Part shown: positions 16,655-24,769 of the stretch, piece after piece
Position numbering within the stretch: position 1 is the first letter of the stretch
Layout of the letters: each line of letters begins with the position of its first letter
Source: Cognatazoarcus halotolerans
Lineage (GTDB): Bacteria; Pseudomonadota; Gammaproteobacteria; Burkholderiales; Rhodocyclaceae
Assembly (NCBI RefSeq): GCF_009800965.1
Contig: NZ_WUAF01000010.1
Location: 1-64,000, forward strand
DNA length: 64,000 nucleotides
Reading direction: 5' to 3'
The notes under the pieces: model-generated
Database searches by the model: none
Seen by the model: only the letters and a program-made list of their open reading frames with translations
Told to the model about the DNA's origin: nothing
Made by a program: the position numbers and the translations under genes

Positions 16655-17920
16655 ATGAAACGCTTCGTCTTTTTGATCCTCGGCATGTTCGCCTGGGTGC
16701 TCGCCAGCGCGGCCACCCACACGGTGCGACCAGGCGAGTCGATCCAGTCTGCGATCGACCTCGCTGCGGCGGGCGATACCGTCGAGGTGCTGCGCGGGCA
16801 TTATCGGGTGAACCTGCTGGTGGACAAGGCGCTGACCCTGCGCGGCATAGATCGGCCGACCCTCGATGGCGGCCTGCATGGCGACGTGATCCGGGTTCGT
16901 GCGGCCGACGTGACCATCGACGGGATGATCGTGCGCGATTCGGGCGGCGACCTCGAGAAGCAGAATGCCGGGATCTACATCGAACCCAGGGCCGACCGCG
17001 CGAAGGTGCTCAACTGCGACCTTACCTACAACCTGTGGGGCATCTGGATCGAGACCGTCAAGGACGTGGAGATCCGCGACAACCTCATCACCGGCAAGCG
17101 CGACTTCATCTCGCCGCGGCGCGGCAACGGCATCCAGCTCTACAACACCGAGGGGGCGCAGATCGTCGGCAACCAGATCAGCTTCGTGCGCGACGGCATC
17201 TACGTGGATGTGTCCCATCATGCGGTGTTTCGCAACAACCGTATCCACAACGTGCGCTACGGCACCCACTACATGAACTCCCACAACAACATCTGGGAGG
17301 GCAACGATTCGTACAACAACCGCGGTGGCCTGGCGCTGATGATGACCCGCAACCAGATCGTGCGGAACAACCGCGCGTGGGGTAATTCGGACCATGGCAT
17401 CATGCTGCGCACGATCCAGGACTCGGTGATCGAGGGCAACATCGTGGCCGGCAACGCGCGTGGCTTCTTCATCTACGACGCCGAGTACAACACCATCCGC
17501 AACAATCTGGTGGTGGACAACACCGTCGGAGTGCACCTGTGGGCCGGCTCGTACCGCAACAAGGCCGAGGGCAACGACTTCATCTCGAATCGCACGCAGA
17601 TCAAGTACGTGGCCTCGCGCGATGAAGTGTGGGGCGAGCGCGAAGGCAATTACTGGAGCAACTACGTCGGCTGGGATCGCAACGGTGACGGCATCGGCGA
17701 TGTGCAGTACGAGGCCAACGACATGGTCGATCGCCTGTCGTGGCGGCATCCGATGATGAAGCTGCTGATGGCGAGCCCCGCCGTGCAGTCGCTGAGGTTG
17801 GTGGCGCAGCAATTTCCGCTGCTGCGCGCACCGAGCATTGTCGACCACAAGCCGCACATGCGCCCGCAGCACACCGACTGGAGAAACTGGATTGGAAAGC
17901 ATTTTGGCTCAGATCGCTGA
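16655..17920 (+). CDS. nosD: NosD, periplasmic copper-site maturation factor
   Basis: NosD is the periplasmic partner of the NosFY ABC complex and is required to build the CuZ site of NosZ. The 421-residue protein has a signal peptide (MKRFVFLILGMFAWVLASAA). It then forms a right-handed beta-helix with many CASH-type repeats, rich in N-N and G-I-x-I/L turns (for example NGIQLYNTEGAQIVGNQIS). The start is chosen because it gives a clean signal peptide. Its 3' end overlaps nosF by 29 bases. Confidence 0.95.
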   Translation: MKRFVFLILGMFAWVLASAATHTVRPGESIQSAIDLAAAGDTVEVLRGHYRVNLLVDKALTLRGIDRPTLDGGLHGDVIRVRAADVTIDGMIVRDSGGDLEKQNAGIYIEPRADRAKVLNCDLTYNLWGIWIETVKDVEIRDNLITGKRDFISPRRGNGIQLYNTEGAQIVGNQISFVRDGIYVDVSHHAVFRNNRIHNVRYGTHYMNSHNNIWEGNDSYNNRGGLALMMTRNQIVRNNRAWGNSDHGIMLRTIQDSVIEGNIVAGNARGFFIYDAEYNTIRNNLVVDNTVGVHLWAGSYRNKAEGNDFISNRTQIKYVASRDEVWGEREGNYWSNYVGWDRNGDGIGDVQYEANDMVDRLSWRHPMMKLLMASPAVQSLRLVAQQFPLLRAPSIVDHKPHMRPQHTDWRNWIGKHFGSDR

Positions 17921-18839
17921 CCCGAGCGTGCTCGCGCCGGTGATCGAAGTGTGCGCGGTGAGCAAGCGCTTTGGCGCCGTGCAGGCGGTCGACGGCGTGG
18001 ATCTCGTTGTCGGGCGTGGTGAACTGTTCGGCCTGATCGGGCATAACGGTGCGGGCAAGAGCACGCTCTTCAAGATGATGCTCGGCCTGTTGCCGACAAG
18101 CAGTGGCGAGATCCGCATCGACTCCGAGGCCGTGACCGGGCCGGGGTTTCGGGCGGTGCGGCGCAAGATCGGTTATCTGCCCGAGAACGTGGTGCTGTAC
18201 GACAACCTCACCGGTATCGAGACGCTGCATTTCTTCGCCGATCTCAAAGGCGCCGACAAGCGCGAATGCGGCGCCGCACTGGAGCGCGTAGGGTTGGCGA
18301 AGGCCGCCTCGCGGCGCGTGCGCGAGTATTCGAAAGGCATGCGTCAGCGGCTCGGCTTCGCCCAGGCGCTGCTCGGCAAGCCGCAGATCCTGTTCCTCGA
18401 CGAACCTACCAGCGGCCTCGACCCGGAGGCGATCCGCGAGTTCTATGCGGTGCTGCGTGGCCTGCGCGACGAGGGCGTGACCATGATCCTCACCTCGCAC
18501 ATCCTCGCCGAGATCCAGGAGCGGGTCGATCGCCTGGCGATCATCAAGAACGGAAAGCTGCAGGCGGTCGGCACGGTGCAGTCGCTGCGCGAGCGCATGA
18601 AGCTGCCGCTGACCATCGAACTGGCGCGCGGCGCTGCCCTGCGGCTACATATCGAGCGCCTGCTCGAGGGCCTGCCGGTGGGACGCATCGAGGTGCGCGG
18701 CGAGCATCTGCTGATCCAGATCCCGCGCGAAGCAAAACTGCCGGCGCTGGCACGGCTGACACGCGAGGAAGAAGGCATCGACGACCTGCATGTTCGCGAG
18801 CCCTCGCTCGAGGACGTGTTCTTCGGTTTTTCGGATTGA
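17892..18839 (+). CDS. nosF: NosF, ABC-transporter ATPase for copper-site assembly
   Basis: NosF powers the NosDFY complex that transfers copper or sulfur for the NosZ centres. The protein has Walker A GHNGAGKST, an ABC signature region (YSKGMRQRLG) and Walker B with ILFLDEPTSGLDP. It has about 315 residues. I chose the TTG codon at 17892 because GGAGA lies about seven bases before it and translation would overlap the end of nosD. A GTG at 17928, just after nosD, lacks a ribosome site. No ATG is available near the conserved N-terminus. Confidence 0.92.
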   Translation: MESILAQIADPSVLAPVIEVCAVSKRFGAVQAVDGVDLVVGRGELFGLIGHNGAGKSTLFKMMLGLLPTSSGEIRIDSEAVTGPGFRAVRRKIGYLPENVVLYDNLTGIETLHFFADLKGADKRECGAALERVGLAKAASRRVREYSKGMRQRLGFAQALLGKPQILFLDEPTSGLDPEAIREFYAVLRGLRDEGVTMILTSHILAEIQERVDRLAIIKNGKLQAVGTVQSLRERMKLPLTIELARGAALRLHIERLLEGLPVGRIEVRGEHLLIQIPREAKLPALARLTREEEGIDDLHVREPSLEDVFFGFSD

Positions 18840-18846
18840 ATCGTCC

Positions 18847-19668
18847 ATGGATATCGAACTCAAGCAGATCGGCGTGATTGCCGGCAAGGAATTCTGGGAT
18901 CGCATCCGCAATCGCTGGGTGCTCGCGGTGGCGCTGGTGTTCACCGCCTTCGCGCTGGTGATCGCGTATTTCGGCGCGGCCCAGCAGGGCGCGGTGGGAT
19001 TCCGCTCGATCGAACTCACCATCGCCAGCCTCGTCAGCCTGGTGATCTACCTGATCCCGCTGATCGCGCTGGTGCTGGGTTTCGATGCGATCGTCGGTGA
19101 GCGCGAGCGCGGTTCGCTCGACCTGCTGCTCTCCATGCCGATCACCCGGCTCGAGCTGATCCTCGGCAAGTACTTCGGCCTCTCGGCGGCACTGGCCTTC
19201 TCGACCGTCGCGGGCTTCGGCCTGGTCGGCGTGCTGCTCTCGGCCCAACTCGATACCAACGCGCTGTTCCACTACGCGGGTTTCATGTTCAGCTCGGTGC
19301 TGCTGGGCATGGCCTTCCTGTCGCTGGCGGTGATGATCTCGGTGTTCGCCTCCGACCGCACCCGCGCCTCGGGGCTGGCGATCGCGATGTGGTTCTTCTT
19401 CGTGCTGGTGTTCGACCTGCTGCTGCTCGGTGCGCTGGTGGTCAGCGGCGGCGAGTACGGCGGCGCGGTCTTCCCCTACCTGATGCTCGCCAACCCGGCC
19501 GACGTATTCCGCATTCTCAATATCTTTGGCCTCGAAGAGGTACGTACGCTGTACGGCCTCGCAACCGTTTTCCCCGAGGCGCTTTCGAGGCCCTGGGTGC
19601 TGGGTGGCGTAATGCTCGCCTGGATCACCGCACCGCTGGGCATTGCCGTTTGGAGATTTCGTCGATGA
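18847..19668 (+). CDS. nosY: NosY, ABC-transporter membrane subunit
   Basis: NosY is the permease of the NosDFY complex. The 273-residue protein begins with a cytoplasmic stretch (MDIELKQIGVIAGKEFWDRI) followed by six hydrophobic segments. It has the coupling-helix type sequence FDAIVGERERGSLDLLLSMP between the second and third. The start lies seven bases after the nosF stop, and the stop overlaps the nosL start (ATGA), so the genes are coupled. Confidence 0.95.
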   Translation: MDIELKQIGVIAGKEFWDRIRNRWVLAVALVFTAFALVIAYFGAAQQGAVGFRSIELTIASLVSLVIYLIPLIALVLGFDAIVGERERGSLDLLLSMPITRLELILGKYFGLSAALAFSTVAGFGLVGVLLSAQLDTNALFHYAGFMFSSVLLGMAFLSLAVMISVFASDRTRASGLAIAMWFFFVLVFDLLLLGALVVSGGEYGGAVFPYLMLANPADVFRILNIFGLEEVRTLYGLATVFPEALSRPWVLGGVMLAWITAPLGIAVWRFRR

Positions 19669-20177
19669 AGTTGTTTTCCCCGCTGCTGCTCGCCTTGTCG
19701 CTCGCCGCTTCGCTCACGGCGTGCAGCAATCAGCCGGCCGAGACCATGGTGCCGATCGAGATCGGTCAGGACACCTCCTGCGCGCTCGATGGCATGCTGC
19801 TCGCCGACTACCCCGGCCCGAAGGCCCAGATGCATTTCGAGGGCGGCCAGACCGAGTTTTTCTGCGACACCGTGGAGATGTTCTCCATCTACCTCAAACC
19901 GGAGCAGGCGAGACGGGTCAAGGCGTTGTATGTTCAGGACATGGGCAAGGCCGACTGGGCGGCGCCCAAGGGGCACTGGATCGATGCCTTCAAGGCGTTC
20001 TACGTCCAGGGTTCCTCAGTTCATGGTTCGATGGGACCCACCATCGCGTCCTTCGCGAGCGAGGCCGACGCCAGGGCCTTCAGCGAGAAGAATGGCGGAA
20101 AGGTGATGGGCTTCAAGGACTTCAATGCGGACATGGTCGTCCTGGATGGCGGCGTCCTTCACGACCAGCAGATGTGA
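19665..20177 (+). CDS. nosL: NosL, copper-binding lipoprotein
   Basis: NosL is an outer-membrane-type lipoprotein that delivers Cu(I) to apo-NosZ via NosDFY. The 170-residue protein has a lipobox SLTAC at about residues 16-20 and the NosL core SCALDGMLLADYPGPKAQ. Here the usual C-x-x-C-G-M pattern has lost the second cysteine (C-A-L-D-G-M), leaving one Cys and the Met. The downstream FFCDTVEMF and GKVMGF regions are typical of the family. It starts inside the nosY stop codon. A second NosL-like gene with the full motif lies three genes downstream. Confidence 0.93.
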   Translation: MKLFSPLLLALSLAASLTACSNQPAETMVPIEIGQDTSCALDGMLLADYPGPKAQMHFEGGQTEFFCDTVEMFSIYLKPEQARRVKALYVQDMGKADWAAPKGHWIDAFKAFYVQGSSVHGSMGPTIASFASEADARAFSEKNGGKVMGFKDFNADMVVLDGGVLHDQQM

Positions 20178-20186
20178 GGGCTTAAG

Positions 20187-20462
20187 ATGAAGATCGACTT
20201 CTATCAGGGCTTCGACCCCGAGGCTGCGGCCGATATCGAACGACTTTCACGGCTGATCTACGAGTTGCGCCAGAACCGGGCGCGCATCCTCCAGCCTTAC
20301 GAGGTCAGTCACGAAAGCGAGCTCGTTCGCCGCATCGCCGACGGCAAGCTCGATGAACACCCTGCCTACGAGCACTATCTCTCGGCTCGCATCCTGGCCG
20401 ACACCTGCGAATCGGTGCGCATGGTGCTGGCCGGGCGCCTGCGGCAGGAGAAGGCAGCATGA
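20187..20462 (+). CDS. Small hypothetical protein of the nos operon
   Basis: The 91-residue protein is predicted to be mostly alpha-helical and soluble, with no signal peptide, cysteine pair or known motif. The sequence is rich in Glu, Arg and Leu (IERLSRLIYELRQNRARILQ), as in a helical hairpin. A TGAGGG-type ribosome site lies just before the ATG. It sits nine bases after nosL, and its stop overlaps the next gene by four bases. The coupled pair looks like a genuine part of the operon. The function is unknown. Confidence 0.65.
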   Translation: MKIDFYQGFDPEAAADIERLSRLIYELRQNRARILQPYEVSHESELVRRIADGKLDEHPAYEHYLSARILADTCESVRMVLAGRLRQEKAA

Positions 20463-20821
20463 CACTTCATCTGGAACTGCGCGATGCGATCGAGGCGCGC
20501 TATGGCGATGCGCTCCAAGGGCCGGTCGAGCTCCACCAGGATGCGATCAGATTGCGGCTCGGCAATGGTGTCGAGATGGAAGTGCGCTTCGCCGCCGAGG
20601 ACGCGTACTCGATTCGCTGGACTTCGGGCCGCGATGAGCTTTGTATCGACACTGCGCCGCGCCCGGATCTGCAGCCAGCATTGCCAAGCCATCTGCACGA
20701 CCACCGTGGCCAGGTCAGGCCTGACCCGATCACCCGGCCCGGCCTGGCTCCGATCGAGAACCTGTCGAGCCTCATCAACGCATTGCTGATTTCGCCGACG
20801 CTCGAAGGGCGTGGTCACTGA
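20459..20821 (+). CDS. Small hypothetical protein of the nos operon
   Basis: The 120-residue protein is probably a mixed alpha/beta cytoplasmic protein. Strand-like segments (AIRLRLGNGVEMEVRFAAED, YSIRWTSGRDELCID) are followed by a His/Pro-rich linker and a C-terminal helix NLSSLINALLISPT. No known domain is recognised. It is translationally coupled to the preceding gene (ATGA overlap), and its stop lies one base before the next start. The tight packing supports a real gene with a job connected to N2O reduction or copper delivery, but the function is not known. Confidence 0.62.
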   Translation: MTLHLELRDAIEARYGDALQGPVELHQDAIRLRLGNGVEMEVRFAAEDAYSIRWTSGRDELCIDTAPRPDLQPALPSHLHDHRGQVRPDPITRPGLAPIENLSSLINALLISPTLEGRGH

Positions 20822-20822
20822 G

Positions 20823-21344
20823 ATGCCGATATCGATACGACGCAGGTTTCTTGTCGGCAGCCTGCTTGCGGGAATGGTCATGCTTGAAGGCGGCATCGCC
20901 GTCGCCGCCGAGCGGGTGCCGGTGGAAGTCGGCAAGGAGATACGCTGTCCGGTGTGCGGCATGTACCCGGCGCAGTATCCGACATGGCGTGCGCAGCTGA
21001 TCTTCAAGGACAACCAGGCGCGCGTTTTCGATTCGCCTGTCGATCTGTTCCGCTTCCTGCTGGCGATGCCGATGTTCGACAAGGGGCACTCCGCCGAAGA
21101 GGTGGACGCGGTGTTCGTTACCGACTTTCTCAAGCGCAACTGGATCGACGGCCGGAAGGCCTTCTTCGTGGCGGGCTCGGATGCAAAGGGGCCGATGCGG
21201 GACGCAAACCTCCCGGCCTTCGCCGAACGTGATGCGGCAACCGCCTTTGCGGCCGACCGCGGGGGCAGGGTGGTGGGTTTCAGCGAGGTCACGCGGGATC
21301 TTCTGCGCAGCCTGGGCGGCGGCACGCACCACCACCACCACTGA
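20823..21344 (+). CDS. Second NosL-family protein with C-x-x-C-G-M motif and polyhistidine tail
   Basis: The 173-residue protein has an N-terminal signal with twin arginines (IRRRFLVGSLLAG), so it is a Tat or Sec export candidate. There is no lipobox. Its core, GKEIRCPVCGMYPAQYPTW, has the full NosL copper motif that the first NosL has partly lost. The rest follows the NosL layout (ARVFDSPVDLFRFLL, GRVVGFSEVTRD). It ends in G-T plus five histidines, a plausible extra metal site. The start at 20823 follows the previous stop by one base. It is probably a copper chaperone acting with NosL1 or on another copper enzyme. Confidence 0.82.
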   Translation: MPISIRRRFLVGSLLAGMVMLEGGIAVAAERVPVEVGKEIRCPVCGMYPAQYPTWRAQLIFKDNQARVFDSPVDLFRFLLAMPMFDKGHSAEEVDAVFVTDFLKRNWIDGRKAFFVAGSDAKGPMRDANLPAFAERDAATAFAADRGGRVVGFSEVTRDLLRSLGGGTHHHHH

Positions 21345-21369
21345 CGGCGCGCTGCGCACCGGCAAAAAG

Positions 21370-21393
21370 AAAGGGAGGCCAGGCCTCCCTTTT
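21370..21393. terminator. Bidirectional terminator between the nos operon and the cytochrome c5 gene
   Basis: An almost perfect palindrome of about 23 bases (AAGGGAGGCC, one base, GGCCTCCCTT) is flanked by A-rich sequence on one side and T-rich on the other. It can stop both convergent transcripts. Confidence 0.8.
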
Positions 21394-21415
21394 CAATGGC
21401 TGCGGGGCGGCGCTT

Positions 21416-21859
21416 TCAGCCGGCTTTCAACACCATGTAGTCGACCACGGACTTGACTTCGTCGTCAGTGAGGGCGGCGTTGCCACCCTTGGCCGGCATC
21501 ATGCCTTTTGCACCGGTAAAGCCTTCGAGCGCGTGCTTGTAGAGCGTGTCCTTGCCCTGGGCGATGCGCGGACCCCAATCGGCAGCGTCGCCAAGCATTG
21601 GCGCGCCGGCAACACCGGCGCTGTGGCACAGGGCGCAGGTTCTCTTGTAGATCGATTCGCCGGCCATGGCGGCGTCGGAGGCGGGTTCTGCAGCGGGGGC
21701 TGCGGCGGGGGTGGCATCGGCCACCGGCGCAGGCGGCGGAGCGGCGGGTTCCGCTGCGGGTGCGGGCGCCTCGGCCTTGGGCGCCGGGGCTTCCTGACTG
21801 CCACAGGCTGCGAGCAGGGTCGCGAGCACGATCGGCGCCAGTGTGGAAAGCTTGAACAT
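21416..21859 (-). CDS. Cytochrome c5-type lipoprotein
   Basis: This is a monohaem c-type cytochrome, probably an electron carrier at the periplasmic face. The 147-residue protein has a lipobox LLAAC (C19) and a long Ala/Pro spacer (about 22-60). One haem site CALCH sits at 75-79, with a likely Met axial ligand in GAKGMMPAKGG near 120. The low-complexity spacer would let the haem domain reach partners while tethered to a membrane. An FNR/DNR box lies upstream. Context next to nos suggests it supplies electrons to denitrification enzymes such as NosZ, but this is inferred. Confidence 0.88.
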   Translation of the reverse strand: MFKLSTLAPIVLATLLAACGSQEAPAPKAEAPAPAAEPAAPPPAPVADATPAAAPAAEPASDAAMAGESIYKRTCALCHSAGVAGAPMLGDAADWGPRIAQGKDTLYKHALEGFTGAKGMMPAKGGNAALTDDEVKSVVDYMVLKAG

Positions 21860-21990
21860 CGGGGTAATCTCCTCTCGAGTGGGGTGGGGCTGTTCGCTGC
21901 ATCGCTTGGTTGGATCAGAGCGAGCTGCACGCCATGACGGTTGCCTTTCAGGCGAAACCGGATTCTACGTCGCAGGTCCTTGGAAAGTGA

Positions 21991-22004
21991 TTGACCGTCA
22001 TCAA
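21991..22004 (-). promoter_or_regulatory. FNR/DNR box upstream of the cytochrome c5 gene
   Basis: TTGACCGTCATCAA matches TTGAT-N4-ATCAA at nine of ten positions. It lies between the truncated haemoglobin stop and the cytochrome start. Class II spacing would start the transcript near 21956, giving a leader of about 97 bases. Confidence 0.6.
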
Positions 22005-22022
22005 TTGCCGAACAACGCGAAA

Positions 22023-22394
22023 TCAGCGACAGAGTACGTCGTTGCGGATCGATTCGGCGATCCGTGCGACTTCCTCGAGGCGCTCGTCGGTCACGCCCAG
22101 TTCGGTCAGCGTGCCGGCCAGGTGTTCGACGACCGCGTCGAAGTGGCTGTCGCTCAGGCCGAGCCTTGCGACCAGGCCCTGATGGGCCTGTCGCAGGCCC
22201 TTGCCGTCATAGCTACCGCTGCCACCAAAGGCATGGGTGAGAAAGGCCTTCAGGTGGGCGCGTTGCCGCGACATGTCGGTGCCGGCAAAGAAGTGCCTGA
22301 TGCGCTCATCGGCAAGCACCTTGTGGTAGAACCTGTCCACGGCGAGCTCCAGCGCAGGGCTTCCGCCGAGTCGTTCCAGGAGGGTCGTGGTCAT
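22023..22394 (-). CDS. Truncated haemoglobin, group I type
   Basis: This small cytoplasmic haem protein of 123 residues has a 2-over-2 globin fold. Key sites are the B-helix Phe-Tyr pair (22-23, distal Tyr) and the F-helix His in LRQAHQGL (H71). A Gly-Gly pair near 10-11 is typical. Group I truncated haemoglobins often oxidise NO to nitrate or buffer NO and O2. Located between the cytochrome c5 gene and ccmI, it probably protects the cell from NO during denitrification. It is on the same strand as the flanking genes with a gap of about 120 bases to ccmI. Confidence 0.88.
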   Translation of the reverse strand: MTTTLLERLGGSPALELAVDRFYHKVLADERIRHFFAGTDMSRQRAHLKAFLTHAFGGSGSYDGKGLRQAHQGLVARLGLSDSHFDAVVEHLAGTLTELGVTDERLEEVARIAESIRNDVLCR

Positions 22395-22516
22395 TGTGTA
22401 GTCACCGTATGCGCAGGGGGTCCCGGGCCGGCCCAGTTGCCTGGGACGATACCGCCGCGGGTGCTTCGAGGCAAGCGCCGCGGGGAGTCCGGCCCCCGCA
22501 GTCGCGGTGAAAATGC

Positions 22517-23749
22517 TCAGGGGCGAACGGTGTCGATCACCACCGAGATGCCGCTGGCGTCACTCGCCACCGAGGCGATGCCGCCTTCGAGGTCGCCCGG
22601 CGAGGCCATCGGCCCACCACCCTTGGCCACGCGCGCGCCCAGCGAGACGGTGGCCGGGACCGCGCCACCGGCCATCAGTGGCACGCCGGTGAAATCGAAC
22701 TTGAGGGGCAGGTCGGCGACGGTCTTGCGGATTGCCGCGAGCGGCGGGCCACCCGCGGCGGAGCGCGCAAAAATGAACACCGCGTCGTCGGGTGAAGCCT
22801 TGGCGGCCAGTTCTGGAGCGAGGCTGATCTCGCCGCTGAGCGTGAGGCCCGGGCCCGGGGCCATCGCAGTGACGGCGGGCCCGCCTTGCGCAAGCGGCGC
22901 CATGCCAGCGTTGGCACGCGCCTCGTTGATCCCACCGGTGATCTGACGCGCGAACTCTTCACCCGGCGGAATCAGTGGAAGAATCCGCTCCCAGGTTTGC
23001 GCGGCCTTCGCGAACTCTTTCTTTTCGAAGTGAGCCGTGCCGCCGAGGGCGAGGGCCTTGATGTTGGTGGGGTCGAGGGCGAGCGCCTTTTCGATGAGCT
23101 GTTCGGGCTTGCCGATGAGCGTCTGGCCTTGTGCCGCGCCGAGCGCATCGGCCCAGTCGGCATAGATCTGCGCGTCCTCGGGGGTGCGCGCGGCAAGCCG
23201 CTCATAGACGGCTGCAGCTTCGTCGAAGCGACCCAGAAAGCGATAGGAGCGCCCCAGCATCACCCAGCCCTCGAGGTTGTCAGGTTCGCTCTCGAGCTTC
23301 TTGGCGAGCGTCTCCACCATTTGTTCGACCTGTTGCGGGGTGATCTGGTGGGAGTCGTTTCCCGCCACCTGGGCGGGGTCCATCCCGGCTGGATTCCCCA
23401 GCATCAGGTAGAGGAGCGCCGCGCCTGTCGTCATCAGCAGGCCGAGCACGACCCCGAGGGCTTTCGCGGGCTTGGCGACCGCACCGGTGGTGACCGTCTC
23501 GCCCTCCGCGAGGGCACGTGCTTCGAGCTCGTTCCGGGTTTGCTGGTACTCGGCGGCGTCGATCTTGCCTTCCTGGCGTTCCGCATCGAGGGCGGCGAGC
23601 TGTTCGCGCAAGGCGGCCAGGGCAGTCTGGGCCTGGATGTCGGCGTCCGGTGAGGAGGATTTCTTGATGCCGAAGCCGAACAGCGGCGGCAGGACGATCA
23701 GAAGCGCGCCGACGAGCAGGGCGCCGGCGGTAAGAAAGAATGCGGTCAT
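22517..23749 (-). CDS. ccmI: Cytochrome c biogenesis protein CcmI
   Basis: CcmI holds apocytochrome c and presents its C-terminus to the haem lyase complex. The 410-residue protein has two N-terminal membrane helices (about 1-25 and 95-117) around a cytoplasmic Leu-zipper-like loop. A TPR region with repeats such as GWVMLGRSYRFLGRFDEAAA follows, and then a C-terminal beta-rich periplasmic domain. The start overlaps the ccmH stop by four bases. It is the last gene of the ccm operon. Confidence 0.93.
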   Translation of the reverse strand: MTAFFLTAGALLVGALLIVLPPLFGFGIKKSSSPDADIQAQTALAALREQLAALDAERQEGKIDAAEYQQTRNELEARALAEGETVTTGAVAKPAKALGVVLGLLMTTGAALLYLMLGNPAGMDPAQVAGNDSHQITPQQVEQMVETLAKKLESEPDNLEGWVMLGRSYRFLGRFDEAAAVYERLAARTPEDAQIYADWADALGAAQGQTLIGKPEQLIEKALALDPTNIKALALGGTAHFEKKEFAKAAQTWERILPLIPPGEEFARQITGGINEARANAGMAPLAQGGPAVTAMAPGPGLTLSGEISLAPELAAKASPDDAVFIFARSAAGGPPLAAIRKTVADLPLKFDFTGVPLMAGGAVPATVSLGARVAKGGGPMASPGDLEGGIASVASDASGISVVIDTVRP

Positions 23750-24222
23750 TGACGGGGTTCCGGCTCGTTGGCCGACTCAAGAAGTTGTTTGGCACGGGCG
23801 TGCTGCTCGGCCGAGAGGGTGACGCCGCTTTCGCGTGCGCGGCGGCTCAGGCGCCATCCGAGCCAGGCGAGCCCCGAAAGCAGGAGCAAGGCAGGGCCAG
23901 CCCACAGCAGGACTGTAGTCCCCTTGAGCGGGGGATCGTAGAGAACGAAGTCGCCATAGCGGGCGACCAGGTAGTCCACGACCTGGTCCTCCGTCTTGCC
24001 CGCCGCGAGCTGTTCGCGAACCTGGGCGCGCAGATCGAGCGCCAGATCGGCGTTGGATTCGGCGATCGACTGGTTCTGGCAGACCAGGCAGCGCAGCACC
24101 TCGGAGAGCTTCAGCACCCTTGCCTCGAGCGCCGGGTCGGCCACCAAGGGTCTGGCGTCGGCGGTGAAGCCCGTGAGGGGGGCGAGGGCGAGCAGCAGCG
24201 TCAGCGCAATGCGTCGGAGCAT
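23746..24222 (-). CDS. ccmH: Cytochrome c biogenesis protein CcmH
   Basis: CcmH is a membrane-anchored thiol oxidoreductase that keeps the CXXCH cysteines of apocytochromes reduced for haem attachment. The 158-residue protein has a signal sequence, the conserved motif LRCLVCQNQS with its active cysteine pair, and a C-terminal membrane helix (about 105-125). This is the short form; the TPR part is a separate CcmI here. It is one base downstream of the ccmG stop and overlaps ccmI. Confidence 0.95.
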   Translation of the reverse strand: MLRRIALTLLLALAPLTGFTADARPLVADPALEARVLKLSEVLRCLVCQNQSIAESNADLALDLRAQVREQLAAGKTEDQVVDYLVARYGDFVLYDPPLKGTTVLLWAGPALLLLSGLAWLGWRLSRRARESGVTLSAEQHARAKQLLESANEPEPRQ

Positions 24223-24223
24223 T

Positions 24224-24757
24224 TCAGGCCGCTCCCTGCAGTTCGCGAATCTTCGGCAATATGACGTTCTGCAGGGCGTCGGGCGTCACCGGGCCGATCT
24301 GCTTGAATCGGATCACTCCCTGCTTGTCGATGAGGAAGGTCTCGGGTACGCCGTAGACGCCGAAGTCGATGCCAACGCGGCCATCCGCATCGACGATCGA
24401 GGTCACATAGGGGTTGCCGAATTCGTCGAGCCAGCGCAGGGCGTCGGGGGACTGGTCCTTGTAGTTGAGACCGATGATGGGCACCACATGGCTGCTTGCG
24501 AAGTCGACCAGCACCGGGTGTTCCTGGCGGCAGGCGACGCACCAGGAGGCCCAGACGTTCAACAGCCATACCTGGCCCTTCATGTCGTCGAGCGAGAGCT
24601 GGGTGTCGGGCACCTGCAGCTGCGGCAGGCTGAACGCCGGCGCGGGCTTGTCGATCAGCGGTGAAGGGACCTCGCGCGGGTTGAGATTGAGGCCGAAGGC
24701 CAGGAATCCTGCGAGCAGGAGAAACAGTGCCAGGGGTACCAGGAATTTCGCTTTCAT
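24224..24757 (-). CDS. ccmG: Thioredoxin-like protein CcmG (DsbE)
   Basis: CcmG is a membrane-anchored periplasmic thioredoxin that reduces apocytochrome c or CcmH. The 177 residues include one N-terminal membrane anchor (about 5-24), a thioredoxin fold with active site WASWCVACRQEH, and the cis-Pro region YGVPETFLID. The length and motif are typical. It sits between ccmF and ccmH in the operon. Confidence 0.95.
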   Translation of the reverse strand: MKAKFLVPLALFLLLAGFLAFGLNLNPREVPSPLIDKPAPAFSLPQLQVPDTQLSLDDMKGQVWLLNVWASWCVACRQEHPVLVDFASSHVVPIIGLNYKDQSPDALRWLDEFGNPYVTSIVDADGRVGIDFGVYGVPETFLIDKQGVIRFKQIGPVTPDALQNVILPKIRELQGAA

Positions 24758-24769
24758 GTTCTCGGACGG

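Noticed and set aside
21327-21344. Five-histidine C-terminus of the second NosL resembles a cloning tag
   Set aside because: It is followed by a natural stop and native flanking sequence with no vector features, so it is taken as a real metal-binding tail.
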